A stretch of 64,000 bases of DNA from contig OZ025216.1 of the NCBI GenBank assembly GCA_964019055.1, positions 8,343,914-8,407,913 of the forward strand, written 5' to 3'. The position numbers and the translations under genes are program-made. Under the pieces are notes generated by a model. The model saw nothing but the letters and a program-made list of their open reading frames with translations. It made no database searches and was not told where the DNA came from. Positions 41,683 through 54,700 of the stretch are shown here, in pieces. The stretch is from Anthopleura xanthogrammica (lineage: Eukaryota; Cnidaria; Anthozoa; Actiniaria; Actiniidae). The stretch's first letter is position 1. Each line of letters begins with the position of its first letter.

Positions 41683-42704
41683 ATTGTTTTGCTCTCCCAA
41701 TATTGACATGTATTCCGACGTGCTGCAAGAACAATAACAATCGACTCGTATTGTGATAATCTGAATCACTAATTCGGTGTCAAACCCGTCTAAAGACATG
41801 ATAACTAGCGGTAAGCTAGTGTGGGCTGCGTCGGTGTTTCTAATGAAACAAATGCGATAAAAAGGTAAATTTTACACCGTAAAAAATAAGAAAGATCACT
41901 TACTGACGTTTCGGACGCTAGTCCTTCGTCGGGATAAAAGACACCTGCCCACGGCACGGATGGGGGGGGGGGGGGGGGAGGTGGGGATGGAATCAAGTGA
42001 TGTGCAACTAATAGCATTGTGTGACTATCTGTCACTATTGTGTGACTTGCTGACTATCCAATCAAAATGCTCGAACTGGGTCCCCGGCACGGCACAGCAC
42101 GACAAGGCCGAGCTGAAAGTTTTCTCTGCTCTAACATTATTTGTTGTGTTTACTGACTAGGTTCCTCACTGCTTAACCACGTGATCGAGAGTATCCAAGT
42201 GAAGAGTTCTATGGAATGTGTTTTCAAATGTCTTGACCATCCATCCTGTCAGTCTATCAATTACCAAACTCAAGGCAGTCCCAGACACCTTTGCGAACTG
42301 AACAACAATACCTTAGCATCCGAGCCTGGATGTACGCAGAGTAGACCTGGGTTTGACTACTACGCGCCCAAAGTATGTATGAAACAGTTATAACTTAATA
42401 TGTGATTTGTTTTGTTTCATTGCTAAAAGACAATCATGTTTTTCATTGATTTAGGGCAGTGGATCCTTGTTTGAGTTCCCCATGTAAGAATGGAGCAGTG
42501 TGCGTTAACGCTTGTAGTCCACGTGGTTATCAGTGCCTCAACTGCAGCGCGAATAACACAGGACTTAACTGTGATGGATGGACAGGTGAGATATAGCACT
42601 TGTTTCCTCATGATCACCAGTTTTATTACTCCCGATTTTTTTTAGTTAATACCATTGTTATCATCCAACCATCAACGCAATCATTATTATAATCGATATC
42701 ATCA

Positions 42705-43347
42705 TGACTATCATCATCATCATTACTATCATCATCATTATTATTATTATCATTATCATCATTACTATCATCATCATCATTACTTTTATTATCATCATTA
42801 CTATCATCATCATCATCATCATTACTATCATCATCATCATTACTTTTATTATCATCATTACTATCATCATCATCATCATCATTACTATCATCATCATCAT
42901 TACTGCCATCATCATCATTACTATCATCATCATCATCATTACTATCATCATCATCATTACTATCATCATCATCATCATCATTACTATCATCATCATCATT
43001 ACTGCCATCATCATCATTACTATCATCATCATCATCATTACTATCATCATCATCATTACTATCATCATCATCATTACTATCATCATCATCATTACTGTCA
43101 TCATCATCATTACTATCATCATCATCATCATCATTACCATCATCATCGTTACTATCATCATCATCATTACTGTCATCATCATCATTACTGTCATCGTCAT
43201 CATTACTACCATCATCATTATTACTATCATCATCATCATCATTACTATCATCATCATCATTACTATCATCATCATCATTACTATCATCATCATCATCATT
43301 ACTATCATCATCATCATTACTATCATCATCATCATTACTATCATCAA
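42705..43347. repeat. ATC-derived satellite in copy A intron 3, left block
   Basis: Units of 15-24 bp made of CATCAT triplets separated by TACTAT, with variants such as CTGCC, CTTTT and CTGTC. The block is irregular. It is cut at 43347 by a LINE insertion and continues after 44050. Confidence 0.93.
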
Positions 43348-44053
43348 GCTACAAAGAATTCAAAATATCGCCGCTAGGCTAGTCACTCGTGTTAGAAAGT
43401 ACGATCATATCACTGAAGTTTTATATCAACTTCACTGGCTGCCTGTAAGAACTAGAATAACATATAAAATGCTTACTCTTGTTTATAAAGCTCTCAATAA
43501 TCAGGCTCCTAAGTATATTACTGACCTGCTAACACCGTATAAGTCATCTAGATCTCTCCGCTCTGCTGATAAGCGCTTACTTGTTATTCCTAAATCGCGC
43601 ACGAAAACATATGGTGATAGATCTTTTGTTGTCGCGTCGCCACGTCTCTGGAATGCGCTACCTTTACACTTACGCGATGCAGATTCTCTGGCAGCCTTTA
43701 AATCACAATTGAAAACCCACCTGTTCATTGAACACTTTGACTAGCGGCGCAATCAATTAATTATTTGTACATTTATAATACATACATATCTATACATTAT
43801 ACTATATATTATACTTATATATATATACGATATATATTGTTACTGTGTCCTATACTATATATTATACTTTACATCTTATTTATATTATTTAATACATATT
43901 ATTATACCATATATACATCATATATATATTTTCTTATTATTATTGTAAATAGTGTTAGTTTAGTAGTCTATAGTTTACATTAATTTAGTTAAATTGTAAT
44001 TAGTATTGTAAAACATAGAGACGTTGTATTATGCTTAATAAATTATTATTATT
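43348..44053 (+). mobile_element. 5'-truncated LINE inserted in the intron 3 satellite
   Basis: The open frame 43348-43744 contains the LINE RT C-terminal region: LQRIQNIAARLVTR, YDHITEVLYQLHWLPV, RITYKMLTLVYKALN and ASPRLWNALPLHLRDADSLA, ending FIEHFD and a stop. An AT-rich 3' UTR follows, with a tail ATGCTTAATAAATTATTATT that merges into the satellite. The frame is intact, so the insertion is fairly young. Truncation at the 5' end is typical of target-primed reverse transcription. Confidence 0.92.
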
Positions 44054-47000
44054 ATTATTATCATCATCATTACTATCATCATCATCATTACTATCATCGT
44101 CATCATTACTATCATCATCATCATTACTATCATCATCATCATTACTATCATCATCATCATTACTATCATCATCATCATTACTATCATCATCATCATTACT
44201 ATCATCATCATCATTACTATCATCATCATCATTACTATCATCGTCATCATTACTATCATCGTCATCATTACTATCATCGTCATCATTACTATCATCATCA
44301 TCATTACTATCATCATCATCATTACTATCATCGTCATCATTACTATCATCGTCATCATTACTATCATCATCATCATTACTATCATCGTCATCATTACTAT
44401 CATCATCATCATTACTATCATCGTCATCATTACTATCATCGTCATCATTACTATCATCATCATCATTACTATCATCGTCATCATTACTATCATCATCATC
44501 ATTACTATCATCATCATCATTACTATCATCGTCATCATTACTATCATCATCATCATTACTATCATCGTCATCATTACTATCATCATCATCATTACTATCA
44601 TCGTCATCATTACTATCATCGTCATCATTACTATCATCATCATCATTACTATCATCGTCATCATTACTATCATCATCATCATTACTATCATCATCATCAT
44701 TACTATCATCATCATCATTACTATCATCGTCATCATTACTATCATCGTCATCATTACTATCATCGTCATCATTACTATCATCGTCATCATTACTATCATC
44801 GTCATCATTACTATCATCATCATCATTACTATCATCGTCATCATTACTATCATCGTCATCATTACTATCATCGTCATCATTACTATCATCGTCATCATTA
44901 CTATCATCATCATCATTACTATCATCATCATCATTACTATCATCGTCATCATTACTATCATCGTCATCATTACTATCATCATCATCATTACTATCATCAT
45001 CATCATTACTATCATCGTCATCATTACTATCATCATCATCATTACTATCATCATCATCATTACTATCATCATCATCATTACTATCATCGTCATCATTACT
45101 ATCATCATCATCATTACTATCATCATCATCATTACTATCATCGTCATCATTACTATCATCATCATCATTACTATCATCATCATCATTACTATCATCATCA
45201 TCATTACTATCATCGTCATCATTACTATCATCATCATCATTACTATCATCATCATCATTACTATCATCATCATCATTACTATCATCGTCATCATTACTAT
45301 CATCATCATCATTACTATCATCATCATCATTACTATCATCGTCATCATTACTATCATCATCATCATTACTATCATCGTCATCATTACTATAATCATCATC
45401 ATTACTATCATCATCATCATTACTATCATCGTCATCATTACTATCATCATCATCATTACTATCATCGTCATCATTACTATCATCATCATCATTACTATCA
45501 TCGTCATCATTACTATCATCATCATCATTACTATCATCATCATCATTACTATCATCATCATCATTACTATCATCGTCATCATTACTATCATCGTCATCAT
45601 TACTATCATCATCATCATTACTATCATCGTCATCATTACTATCATCATCATCATTACTATCATCGTCATCATTACTATCATCATCATCATTACTATCATC
45701 GTCATCATTACTATCATCATCATCATTACTATCATCATCATCATTACTATCATCATCATCATTACTATCATCGTCATCATTACTATCATCTTCATCATTA
45801 CTATCATCGTCATCATTACTATCATCGTCATCATTACTATCATCGTCATCATTACTATCATCATCATCATTACTATCATCGTCATCATTACTATCATCGT
45901 CATCATTACTATCATCATCATCATTACTATCATCGTCATCATTACTATCATCATCATCATTACTATCATCATCATCATTACTATCATCGTCATCATTACT
46001 ATCATCGTCATCATTACTATCATCATCATCATTACTATCATCATCATCATTACTATCATCGTCATCATTACTATCATCATCATCATTACTATCATCATCA
46101 TCATTACTATCATCATCATCATTACTATCATCATCATCATTACTATCATCGTCATCATTACTATCATCATCATCATTACTATCATCATCATCATTACTAT
46201 CATCGTCATCATTACTATCATCATCATCATTACTATCATCATCATCATTACTATCATCGTCATCATTACTATCATCATCATCATTACTATCATCGTCATC
46301 ATTACTATCATCATCATCATTACTATCATCATCATCATTACTATCATCGTCATCATTACTATCATCATCATCATTACTATCATCGTCATCATTACTATCA
46401 TCATCATCATTACTATCATCGTCATCATTACTATCATCATCATCATTACTATCATCATCATCATTACTATCATCATCATCATTACTATCATCGTCATCAT
46501 TACTATCATCGTCATCATTACTATCATCATCATCATTACTATCATCGTCATCATTACTATCATCATCATCATTACTATCATCATCATCATTACTATCATC
46601 GTCATCATTACTATCATCATCATCATTACTATCATCGTCATCATTACTATCATCATCATCATTACTATCATCATCATCATTACTATCATCGTCATCATTA
46701 CTATCATCATCATCATTACTATCATCATCATCATTACTATCATCGTCATCATTACTATCATCATCATCATTACTATCATCGTCATCATTACTATCATCAT
46801 CATCATTACTATCATCATCATCATTACTATCATCGTCATCATTACTATCATCATCATCATTACTATCATCGTCATCATTACTATCATCATCATCATTACT
46901 ATCATTATCATCATTACTATCATCGTCATCATTACTATCATCATCATCATTACTTTCATCATCATCATTTTTATCATCATCATCATTACTATCATCGTCA

Positions 47001-47080
47001 TCATTACTATCATCATCATCATTTTTATCATCATCATCATTACTATCATCGTCATCATTACTATCATCATCATCATCAAT
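44054..47080. repeat. Expanded 18-bp satellite (about 165 units) in copy A intron 3
   Basis: Unit TACTATCATCATCATCAT, 18 bp; one position is A or G (ATCATC versus ATCGTC), and nearly all other positions are invariant. The A and G forms are intermixed along 3 kb without an obvious simple higher-order period. As 18 is a multiple of three and no frame contains stops, it creates long false frames (DDDDSN, MMMMIV, LLSSSS). The right edge has rarer units (CATTTTTATC) also seen at the right edge in copy B. Confidence 0.97.
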
Positions 47081-47269
47081 ACATCGTTGATCGTCGTCAT
47101 TATGCGTCATACATATCGCATTACTGACGTCATCTTTCTTCACTTTTATTTCTTTTTCTAGTATCTGTGTCTTCATGTAAAGACATTTACGAGAAAACAA
47201 GGTAAGGCTAGTATCCTCAATAGTCGAACCTGTTGAGCCGGCAATACAGTGTTTTTTGAATTTGAATTT

Positions 47270-47719
47270 TAAATCCTCTATTAAGCCCCCCGGGGGGCTT
47301 ATTTATTTCAGGTACGTTTGAGGGGGGGGGGGGGGGGACTCATTGGAGAGAGGGGGGCGGGGGGCTTAATAGAGAGGGGGGCTTATTGATTTTTAGCCGA
47401 AACGCTCTAAATTCTAAGCTATCAGAATATAATATGATATGATAACTTTATTCCAAAACGGTAAACTCAAGATTAAATGGAAGTATTACTATGGACTTTC
47501 TCGCATAATCTATAGGGGCATGGTATATGCATTGTTCTTTTCAACTTTGATTCACTTGTGTTAGTCTCAAGTATGATTTACCTTGATTGTGAATTTAGTT
47601 GTGAAGGGGGAGGAGGGCTTAAAAGAGAGGGGAACTTAATAAATTTCATCCTTTAAAAAGGGGGGGGGGCTTATTAGAGAGGGGGCCTATTTGAGAGGGG
47701 GGACTTAATAGAGGATTTA
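47270..47719. mobile_element. MITE with G/C-run termini in copy A intron 4
   Basis: The left terminus TAAATCCTCTATTAAGCCCC and the right terminus, ending GGACTTAATAGAGGATTTA, are inverted repeats. The interior repeats words such as GGGGGGCTTATT and GGGGGCTTAATAGAGAG. Copy B lacks the element at the same intron position, so it inserted after the A/B duplication. Confidence 0.87.
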
Positions 47720-49139
47720 CGGTAATCAAATACCGCTGCGTTCCTTGATTACAGGCTCATTTACTCAGGGTTAGCCTCATTTCTGAGTCAAAATATTCAC
47801 AAATACCAACAGTAAAGCAAGGAATGCACAACTACAACAATACAAACACTTTGAAATTCCACAGACCTTCACTGGCACACATGAATATTCTACACAAAAT
47901 CGAGGCTTTCTACACAACATCGAGGCTAACCCTGAGCAAAAGAAAACTCGAAAATGGAGCATTTTGACATTCAATTCTTTTCAACAGTCATCGAACAAAC
48001 ATGGCCTATACTTTCGTCATCGAAGGCAATCAGACAAACATATTTTGTCACATGACTAAAATGAATGGTTGTGGTAGTGGAGGGTGGACGCTGACCATGA
48101 AAATAGACGGCGCAAAAGTAAGTGCATCGATTTCAGTTGTAAAAAAGTGGAAAATTTGTTGCAGTATATATAGATGAGCTATTTTTGGTTCTGATTTCAG
48201 TAATGATTCCATTACTATTTTTCTATCTTTCAGAATACGTTCGTTCACAGCTCATCGTACTGGTCAAACAAGATTGCTTACAACATGACAGCAGGTAAAA
48301 CCGGTTTTGATTCCATTGAGACAAAGATGCCGAGCTATTGGGGAGTGTCATTCAGTGCAATCTGTGTTGGGTTTACTTTTAATGGCGTCACCAACTTTGC
48401 AAGTATTACTTATACGGCAACGTCACTCTATGACGTCATTGCAGATGGAAGCCAAAGGGCAGTTGGATTGCTTGGTAAATCGAAATGGCAATCTTTGATT
48501 GCTGGTTCATCACTGCAACCCTACTGCAACAGAGAGGGGTTCAATTTGAATGTAGTGCGTGTAGGAATAATGTCCAACAATGAAAACAACTGTGATAGCG
48601 CAGATAGCTTTGTTGGGTATGGGGGGAATATCGATGTGTCTTGTGGGAACAGATGTTTTTTTGTCTGTAATAATGGAGATAAAGCTGTTCCTGCTTTAGG
48701 GTACATTCTAGTCAAGTAGACTGACCATCTTAAGTACTGTTCCAGTACTATTGTAGTCATGGAAACAGATACATCGTAGTAAGATGTAAAAAGAAAGCGC
48801 CAACCCATGTTCCTTAAGACATTTAAAACAGGTTAGACTTTCTTTTCACTTCCCCCCTCCCCCTAACAAAATAATATCCGCAAACCACCAAGCAACGCAA
48901 GATAACTTATTCTAAGCGAAATGTCACTGCACTTATATCATCACAGGAGTATCATCATTGAGTCAGTTTGTTTTGTTCACTGGCGGTCTTTATCCTTCAT
49001 ATTCACCCAACAGTGGCTTACCAGGTTGATATCTAGTTATCAACCCCGTGCTTAAGAAACTTCCCCAATGATGATATATACTAGGGCCGTAAGTTAGAAA
49101 ACTGAAAAAGGTTATTATGTATCCCTCCTTAAATAAAGT

Positions 49140-49170
49140 TATTGTATTGTATTGTACTAGTTATACAATA

Positions 49171-49224
<54 letters not shown>

Positions 49225-49480
49225 TCTTTATTTAAATCACAATATTCCACGAGTCACTTGTAGTTTCTAGTATACACACGAGCCTTTAGGAGATATCCAC
49301 GGTGTGCCACGAGAAACTATTGTATAACCATTTTATCCCACACCATAGAAAATACAAACGGGTAGATTCAACTAGCAGTGCATGGTGGGAAGGAAGAGTG
49401 AAATACCGACAAATATATAACGGCTTTCCTGCTTTCTGATTGGCTGTATTTTTTATGGTGTGGGATAAAAGGTTATATAC
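49140..49480. repeat. TAA microsatellite and inverted-repeat element downstream of copy A
   Basis: An AATAAA-TTGTATTGTATTG tail and a TAA run (about 49155-49222) are followed by an element with imperfect inverted arms (TATAACCATTTTATCCCACACC near 49323 and GGTGTGGGATAAAAGGTTATA near 49457). Copy B lacks the whole 49045-49650 piece, so it is an insertion here or a deletion there. Confidence 0.7.
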
Positions 49481-49743
49481 CTTATAGCTCGCATATCCAC
49501 CTCGGTAACGGACGGGTATATAACCTTCACTCAACCGTAGATTAAAGAGACTCACCCTAAGTGACTCCCAAATACTGATTCTAGTGTGAACACACGGTTT
49601 GAACTTCATCATGTATTCTCTAACACTTGTAACATGTCAAGGTTTGAAATATCTTGTAATCAGCTAAGGGAAGGACCATTTGATATTTGATGGGGGGTGG
49701 GGTGGGGGGTGCGCCAATTCTAAGTTTGCTCGATTTTTTTCCC

Positions 49744-50008
49744 GCCCTCAAGTGTTGCATGATATTTTTTTACCGTGCCAAGTGTTGCATGATATTTTTT
49801 TACCGTGCCAAGTGTTGCATGATATTTTTTTACCGTGCCAAGTGCTTGCATGATATTTTTTTACCGTGCCAAGTGTTGCATGATATTTTTTTCCCGTGCC
49901 AAGTGTTGCATGATATTTTTTTACTATGCCAAGTGCTTACATGATATTTTTTTACTATGCCAAGTGCTTACATGATATTTTTTTACTATGCCAAGTGCTT
50001 ACATGATA
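49744..50008. repeat. 30-31-bp minisatellite downstream of copy A, 9 units
   Basis: The unit is CATGATATTTTTTTACYRTG followed by CCAAGTGYTTGC or CCAAGTGTTG. There are nine CATGATAT occurrences. The left units carry the 30-bp CCGTGCC form and the right units the 31-bp CTATGCC form. Confidence 0.95.
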
Positions 50009-50047
50009 TAGTTAGTTATGATGTATAGTTTAGATTTTGAGTTTTTG

Positions 50048-50108
50048 ATGAACCCACGACCTCCCACACGGAAGTCCGATACTCTACCAACTGAGCTATT
50101 TATAGCTC
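50048..50108 (-). mobile_element. tRNA-like element (minus strand)
   Basis: The minus strand reads AATAGCTCAGTTGGTAGAG (A-box-like) and ends GGTCGTGGGTTCATC (B-box-like). An extended acceptor stem is not evident, so a SINE or tRNA relic is more likely than a working tRNA. An identical piece sits at 58411-58472 in unit B. Confidence 0.6.
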
Positions 50109-51713
50109 TATTCTCTTCTCTTCCCTTTTCTTGAAGTTTAAAAATTGTTGTCTTGTTTCTCAAATTCCGTAGTAATAGATCCGAACATAGAATTCTAATA
50201 AAACTTCGCACACTTCTTAAGTTAATGCTACTCATTCCAAAAATAAGGTTAAAAAGAGGGGTAACCGTGCTCGTTTAATGGCATTTTTGGGGTCGTGTGA
50301 AAGATATTTTCGAATCATGAGAATCGAAACAAAGGCCCCACAACTTTCATGAAGTCACTGCCAACATTGAAATGATAACGTTATTCTTTCTTTTATGAAG
50401 CAAAGCAACAGTTGGATGCCGAAAAATGTCCAGAAAATGCAGTTGTTGTAAAAAATAGGGACTTTTCAACTTCGATGTGCACCCTATTATCGATCAGGAA
50501 ACAATTTTCGGCAGTATGTTTTTGTGAATATCTCGAAAACTGAGCATGGAATGTAAATCTCAGGAGATTGAAATTCTTTTGTTTTGTCCTCCGAATTGAG
50601 CTGCTTTGACGCCGGTCACCTGCAAGCTGTCTACTTCATACTGAAAACATTGCTTATACATGAATAGATATCATTTGTAATTGACATTCTAGAACAGAAC
50701 GTGTATAGTCTTGAAGAAGATTCAATGTCAAACATTTCGCTTCATGTATACTCCACCTGCAGGAAAGTTAACGTTATTAATCATTCACGGTCCTCCATGG
50801 AATTACCATGTTGAGGACCGCCGTTTTTATTTCTTCAGACCCATTTTTAAATCTTAGTTTTCAATTGAATTAAAATCATTAAAACACAAAACAGCATCGA
50901 AAATGAGTGTAATCGTCTTTTGGAAACGCAGTTGTGAAAGGTCTACTGATCCCAAGCATATATAGGAAATATTTTCTGTACGTCCTCCTGTATTCGAAGA
51001 ATCCCGAATTTCAAACGATAATATAGTAATATAGTAAATTCAAGACCAAAACTTTGTAAAAATACCAGTTTCGAATTCCAAAAGCTGATTGGCCCATTTA
51101 GTCTAGGGGCCCTGAGTATCGCTTAAAAAAAGTGGGGCGCCTTGGAATTTTAGTGACTCTAGGCCTGAGAAGGGGCTTCTTGAAATAATTGATGAGCTAT
51201 ATATAGACCAGTAAGCAGTTCAAACAAACAAGGGGTCCCGAAATATATTGGGCATACTAATGAGGCGTTAATTGGAGAAAAAAAATACATGTATATTTCC
51301 TCACGTACACTCCATACCCCCTCCGATAAACAATGAACGGTCACTTATTCTTTTCCGAAGGATACTTTTTTAGACATTCAATTCATAGAAAGTTCCATCG
51401 CTGTCTCACTCGAGGTTTCTCTGTTAAGATATCGGGGAGAGAGAGAGAGCGTTTGTATTTTGGTGTCATGCAGAATGTCCATTCTTTGAATCGGCGCCAG
51501 TAACCGGGACGACGGTCTGTTCTGAAGACGACTTTAAAAAGCCGCTGCTGCAATATTTATTTTAGCCTCAACGTTCATAATAAATGATTAATGAGTCACT
51601 GGAGGGCTTTATTTGAAGGTGTGTTCAGAAATAGATAACATTCGGCACACTGTTACCATTAAGAGAGTATGTCTTAAAGGAAGTCAAAGGAATCGGTGAA
51701 ATTGACTTCAACA

Positions 51714-54700
51714 ATGTTGACCGACTGCTTGTTCCTCGTTCTGGTGTTCGTTTTACAGTATGCTACTCTAGGACTGGGATCAGAACCAGGGATGATTAAC
51801 CGCGAAGACCATACAAGAGAAACTACTTTCAACAAAATACAAGGTATAGTACTTATCATATCTAATTCAGTCATGGGTGTTACACGGATTTGTCTTTTTT
51901 GATCTTTTGAGTAAACAAAAACCTTACAGAAATGTTCGCGGTTTGGTTAATCTTATTATTTATAGTAGCTATAATCATACATATATTTCCTTCACTTAGC
52001 CCTCAGATTATTAAGTATTTGTCTTTTATTAGTGTCATAGTATTTGCTCGGATCTAAAGGTTTTCGACCTTTTTTTCATATATATCTACAATAATTAGTA
52101 TTATAAATTAAGTTTGTATTTAGCTTTATATCTTTTATAGTTAGTTCTATACACCGATTCTAAAAATGGCGATTCTTCACTTTTCTATTTAAATTCTTTT
52201 TTCAAAGAATATTAACTTGATGTATTTTCTTGTTTAATGCTCATTCGTATTATTTTTTTTGTGTATCTCTTAATTTTTGTGCCTGTGTGTGTTTCTATTC
52301 GTGCTCCTTGTCTTATTAGTTAGTCAATTTAATTATTTTCCATACATCTATGAATAATTTTTTTAATTAGCAAACCCCCTGACCTCTAAACTGCCTAATT
52401 CGTTTAGCTTTCTAGCTATTTAGGTAGCTGTGCTCTTTTTTTGCAATTTTTATATATCATTCAATGTAATTTTCATTTTCTTAAGAGTGCAAATAAATTG
52501 TTGTTGTTGTTGTTGTTGTTGTTAAGTTAAGAATCAAAAGTCCAGTATAGATAAGGACCGGGGCATTAAAGTAATTCATAGGCTTGATTTTGGCCATCTT
52601 CATCGTGATCATCGACCGTCATACTTGTTGAAATGTTGTCTCTATACCTTACAAGAAAAATAGGCTTTTTCTCCAGACGTTTCGACTCGAAAAGAGTCTT
52701 CCTAGCTCAGTGATGAGGAGGAGTCTAGTTGAGTCGAAACGTCTGAGAAAAATGCCTATTTTTCATGTAAGTCAGAGACAACATTTACTCAGGTATGACC
52801 TTACCTGACTGTAATTTGACAATTCACCGTGATCATTTGTTTCATTTTTACCGGCACAAACTAAGCTGAATCGGCTAGGCCTAGCCTGCGTTGGATCTGA
52901 ACTGAACCCTGATTAATCAGCTCGATTCTGTCCGAATTCAACGCAGGTTAGCCTGGCCTAAAACAGAATTGATATCACAATTTATCTATATCTTAGCTTC
53001 TTAGTTATTTTCTGAGTAACTTTTACCTTGTACTGTTTCACTATTTTTCTATAACTTGTAAATTCATATTTGGAAATTAATGGTAATAAAGCTGTTGTTG
53101 TTGTTATTCGTTTATTTTGGTGGGAAAAGTCGGCAAATATTCATATATTTTCAGTTGTCATTGTATAATGAATTATTAAGTGGTACCTTTCATCACCGTT
53201 GCCATTCACCGATGCACCTGCCCAAAACTTAATTCAGTTGTGAAAGGTCTGTTGAATTCCAGTAGTTTCTATGTTGAAATATTTCAATATTCTATCTACA
53301 AAATGGATGTCGCGACGTTTCCAGTTTATTCAAAGAGTAAGAAGGTATTTACAGTGAGGACACTCGAACCATGAACACTTGATATTTTTATATTTTTTAT
53401 TTTATGAACTTTCTACTGCTTCAAACCTTCTGAAAATGAAGCACTGAACTCAAATAATCTTATTGTTCAAAATAAATCATATTTCCAATCGATTCACACA
53501 AGGGATAAAGGAAAACAAAAGTATGAAAAAACCTCAAAGTGTTCACGGTTCGAGTGTCCACACTGTAACCTAGGCTTTTTTTGTAACTAGAAATCACAAC
53601 AACTTTTTATAAATAGTTAAGAAGGTGCGCACACAATAGCGATCTATTATAGACCCCTTTCACGTGACGTCAAAGCAGCTCAATTTGTAGGTCTTGGAGG
53701 ACAAAAAAAATTTTTTTACAAAAAAAACGGAAATTTCGATTGCATTTTGGGAGGTAAATGGTAAACGCTATTTTGTTTTCACCAACTCGGAAATTCCCGA
53801 AATCCTCGTATCGTCTGAAAACTCTTTTATCCGTCGGAATTTCCGAATGGACAGTTCGTGTTCCACTTACACGTACGTTCCATGCAGTTTTATACCAGTT
53901 CCAGACCCTCATCAATCACAACCCTTCTGAAGTAGAACACTCGAATACCAAGTGGGTTTTTTCAATTCGAGAAATTTCCTTCAATTTTAAAGAACTAAAA
54001 ACCGAAATTTCCGGATTTTTTGTAAATGGTAAAAACCTTCAATCTCCTGAGAATTGAAATCTATTGTTTTGCTTTCCCAATTGAGATGCATTCCGACGTG
54101 CTGCAAGAACAATAACAATCGACTCGTATCGTGGTAATCTGAATCACTAATTGGGTGTCAAACGCGCGCGTCTAAAGACACCTGCCCACGGCACGGATGG
54201 GGGGGGGGGGGATCAAGTGCTGTGCGACTAATAGAATTGTGCAAAATTGCTGACTATCCAATCAGAATGCTTGAACTGGGTCCCCGGCATGGCACAGCAC
54301 GACAAGGCCGAGCTGAAAGTTTTCTCTGCTCTAACATTATTTGTTGTGTTTACTGACTAGGTTCCTCTCTGCTTAACCATGTGATCGACAGTATGCAAGT
54401 GAAGAGTTCTATGGAATGTGTTTTCAAATGTCTTGACCATCCATCCTGTCAGTCTATCAATTACCAAACTCAAGGCAGTCCCAGACATCTTTGCGAACTG
54501 AACAACAATACCTTAGCAACCGAGCCTGGATGTACGCAGAGTAGACCTGGGTTTGACTATTACGCGCCCAAAGTATGTATGAAACAGTTATAACTTAATA
54601 TGTGATTTGTTTTGTTTCATTGCTAAAAGAAAATCATGCATATGCTTTCATTGATTTAGGAAGTGGCAGTCGATCCTTGTTTGAGTTCCCCATGTAAGAA

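Larger units (their letters stand above)
39502..48719 (+). pseudogene. Copy A: secreted PAN/apple-EGF-fibrinogen-like protein gene, frameshifted
   Basis: Six exons: 39502-39631, 42161-42372, 42455-42585, 47162-47201, 47988-48117 and 48234-48719. They give a signal peptide (MLTDCLFLVLVFVLQYATLG), a PAN/apple-like domain (CVFKCLDHPSCQSINYQ...LCELNNNT), an EGF-like module (DPCLSSPCKNGAVC...C..C), CKDIYEKT, and a fibrinogen-like C-terminal domain (IFCHM, GCGSGGWTLTMKIDG, YWSNKIAYN, ETKMPSYW, YCNREGFN, GYILVK). Compared with copies B and C the EGF exon lacks five bases (GAAGT) right after its acceptor. The frame then stops at TAA ten codons in, and no alternative acceptor or exon skip restores it. 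The last exon also lacks two residues next to a cysteine. At best it makes a PAN-only secreted product. The family recalls cnidarian skeletal-matrix-like proteins (inference). Confidence 0.85.
38805..51005 (+). repeat. Tandem segmental duplication, unit A
   Basis: The motif AATATAGTAATATAGTAAATTC marks the left edge at 38813 and recurs at 51023 (unit B) and 59671 (unit C). From there promoter-proximal sequence, exon 1 and intron 1 align across all three units. The distance from start codon A to B is 12,212 bp and from B to C is 8,649 bp. Most of the difference is the expanded intron 3 satellite and LINE in A. Confidence 0.93.

Noticed and set aside
42655..43377. His/Tyr-rich or Ile-rich protein over the ATC repeats
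   Set aside because: Satellite inside intron 3 of copy A; only the segment after 43348 is protein-like, and that belongs to a LINE.
44000..47200. 1,066-codon minus-strand frame rich in DDDDSN
   Set aside because: It is the antisense of the intron 3 satellite extended into copy A exon 4; an 18-bp unit without stops opens all frames.
47760..47820. Coding exon after the acceptor-like GATTACAG at copy A intron 4 (and the matching place in B)
   Set aside because: Reading from the previous exon gives LIYSGLASFL and then a stop soon after. The acceptor at 47987 (56238 in B) instead joins in frame to the fibrinogen-like domain.
50048..50108. Functional tRNA gene on the minus strand
   Set aside because: A- and B-box-like words are present, but no acceptor stem pairing or convincing anticodon stem could be drawn, and the same piece is duplicated with the unit.
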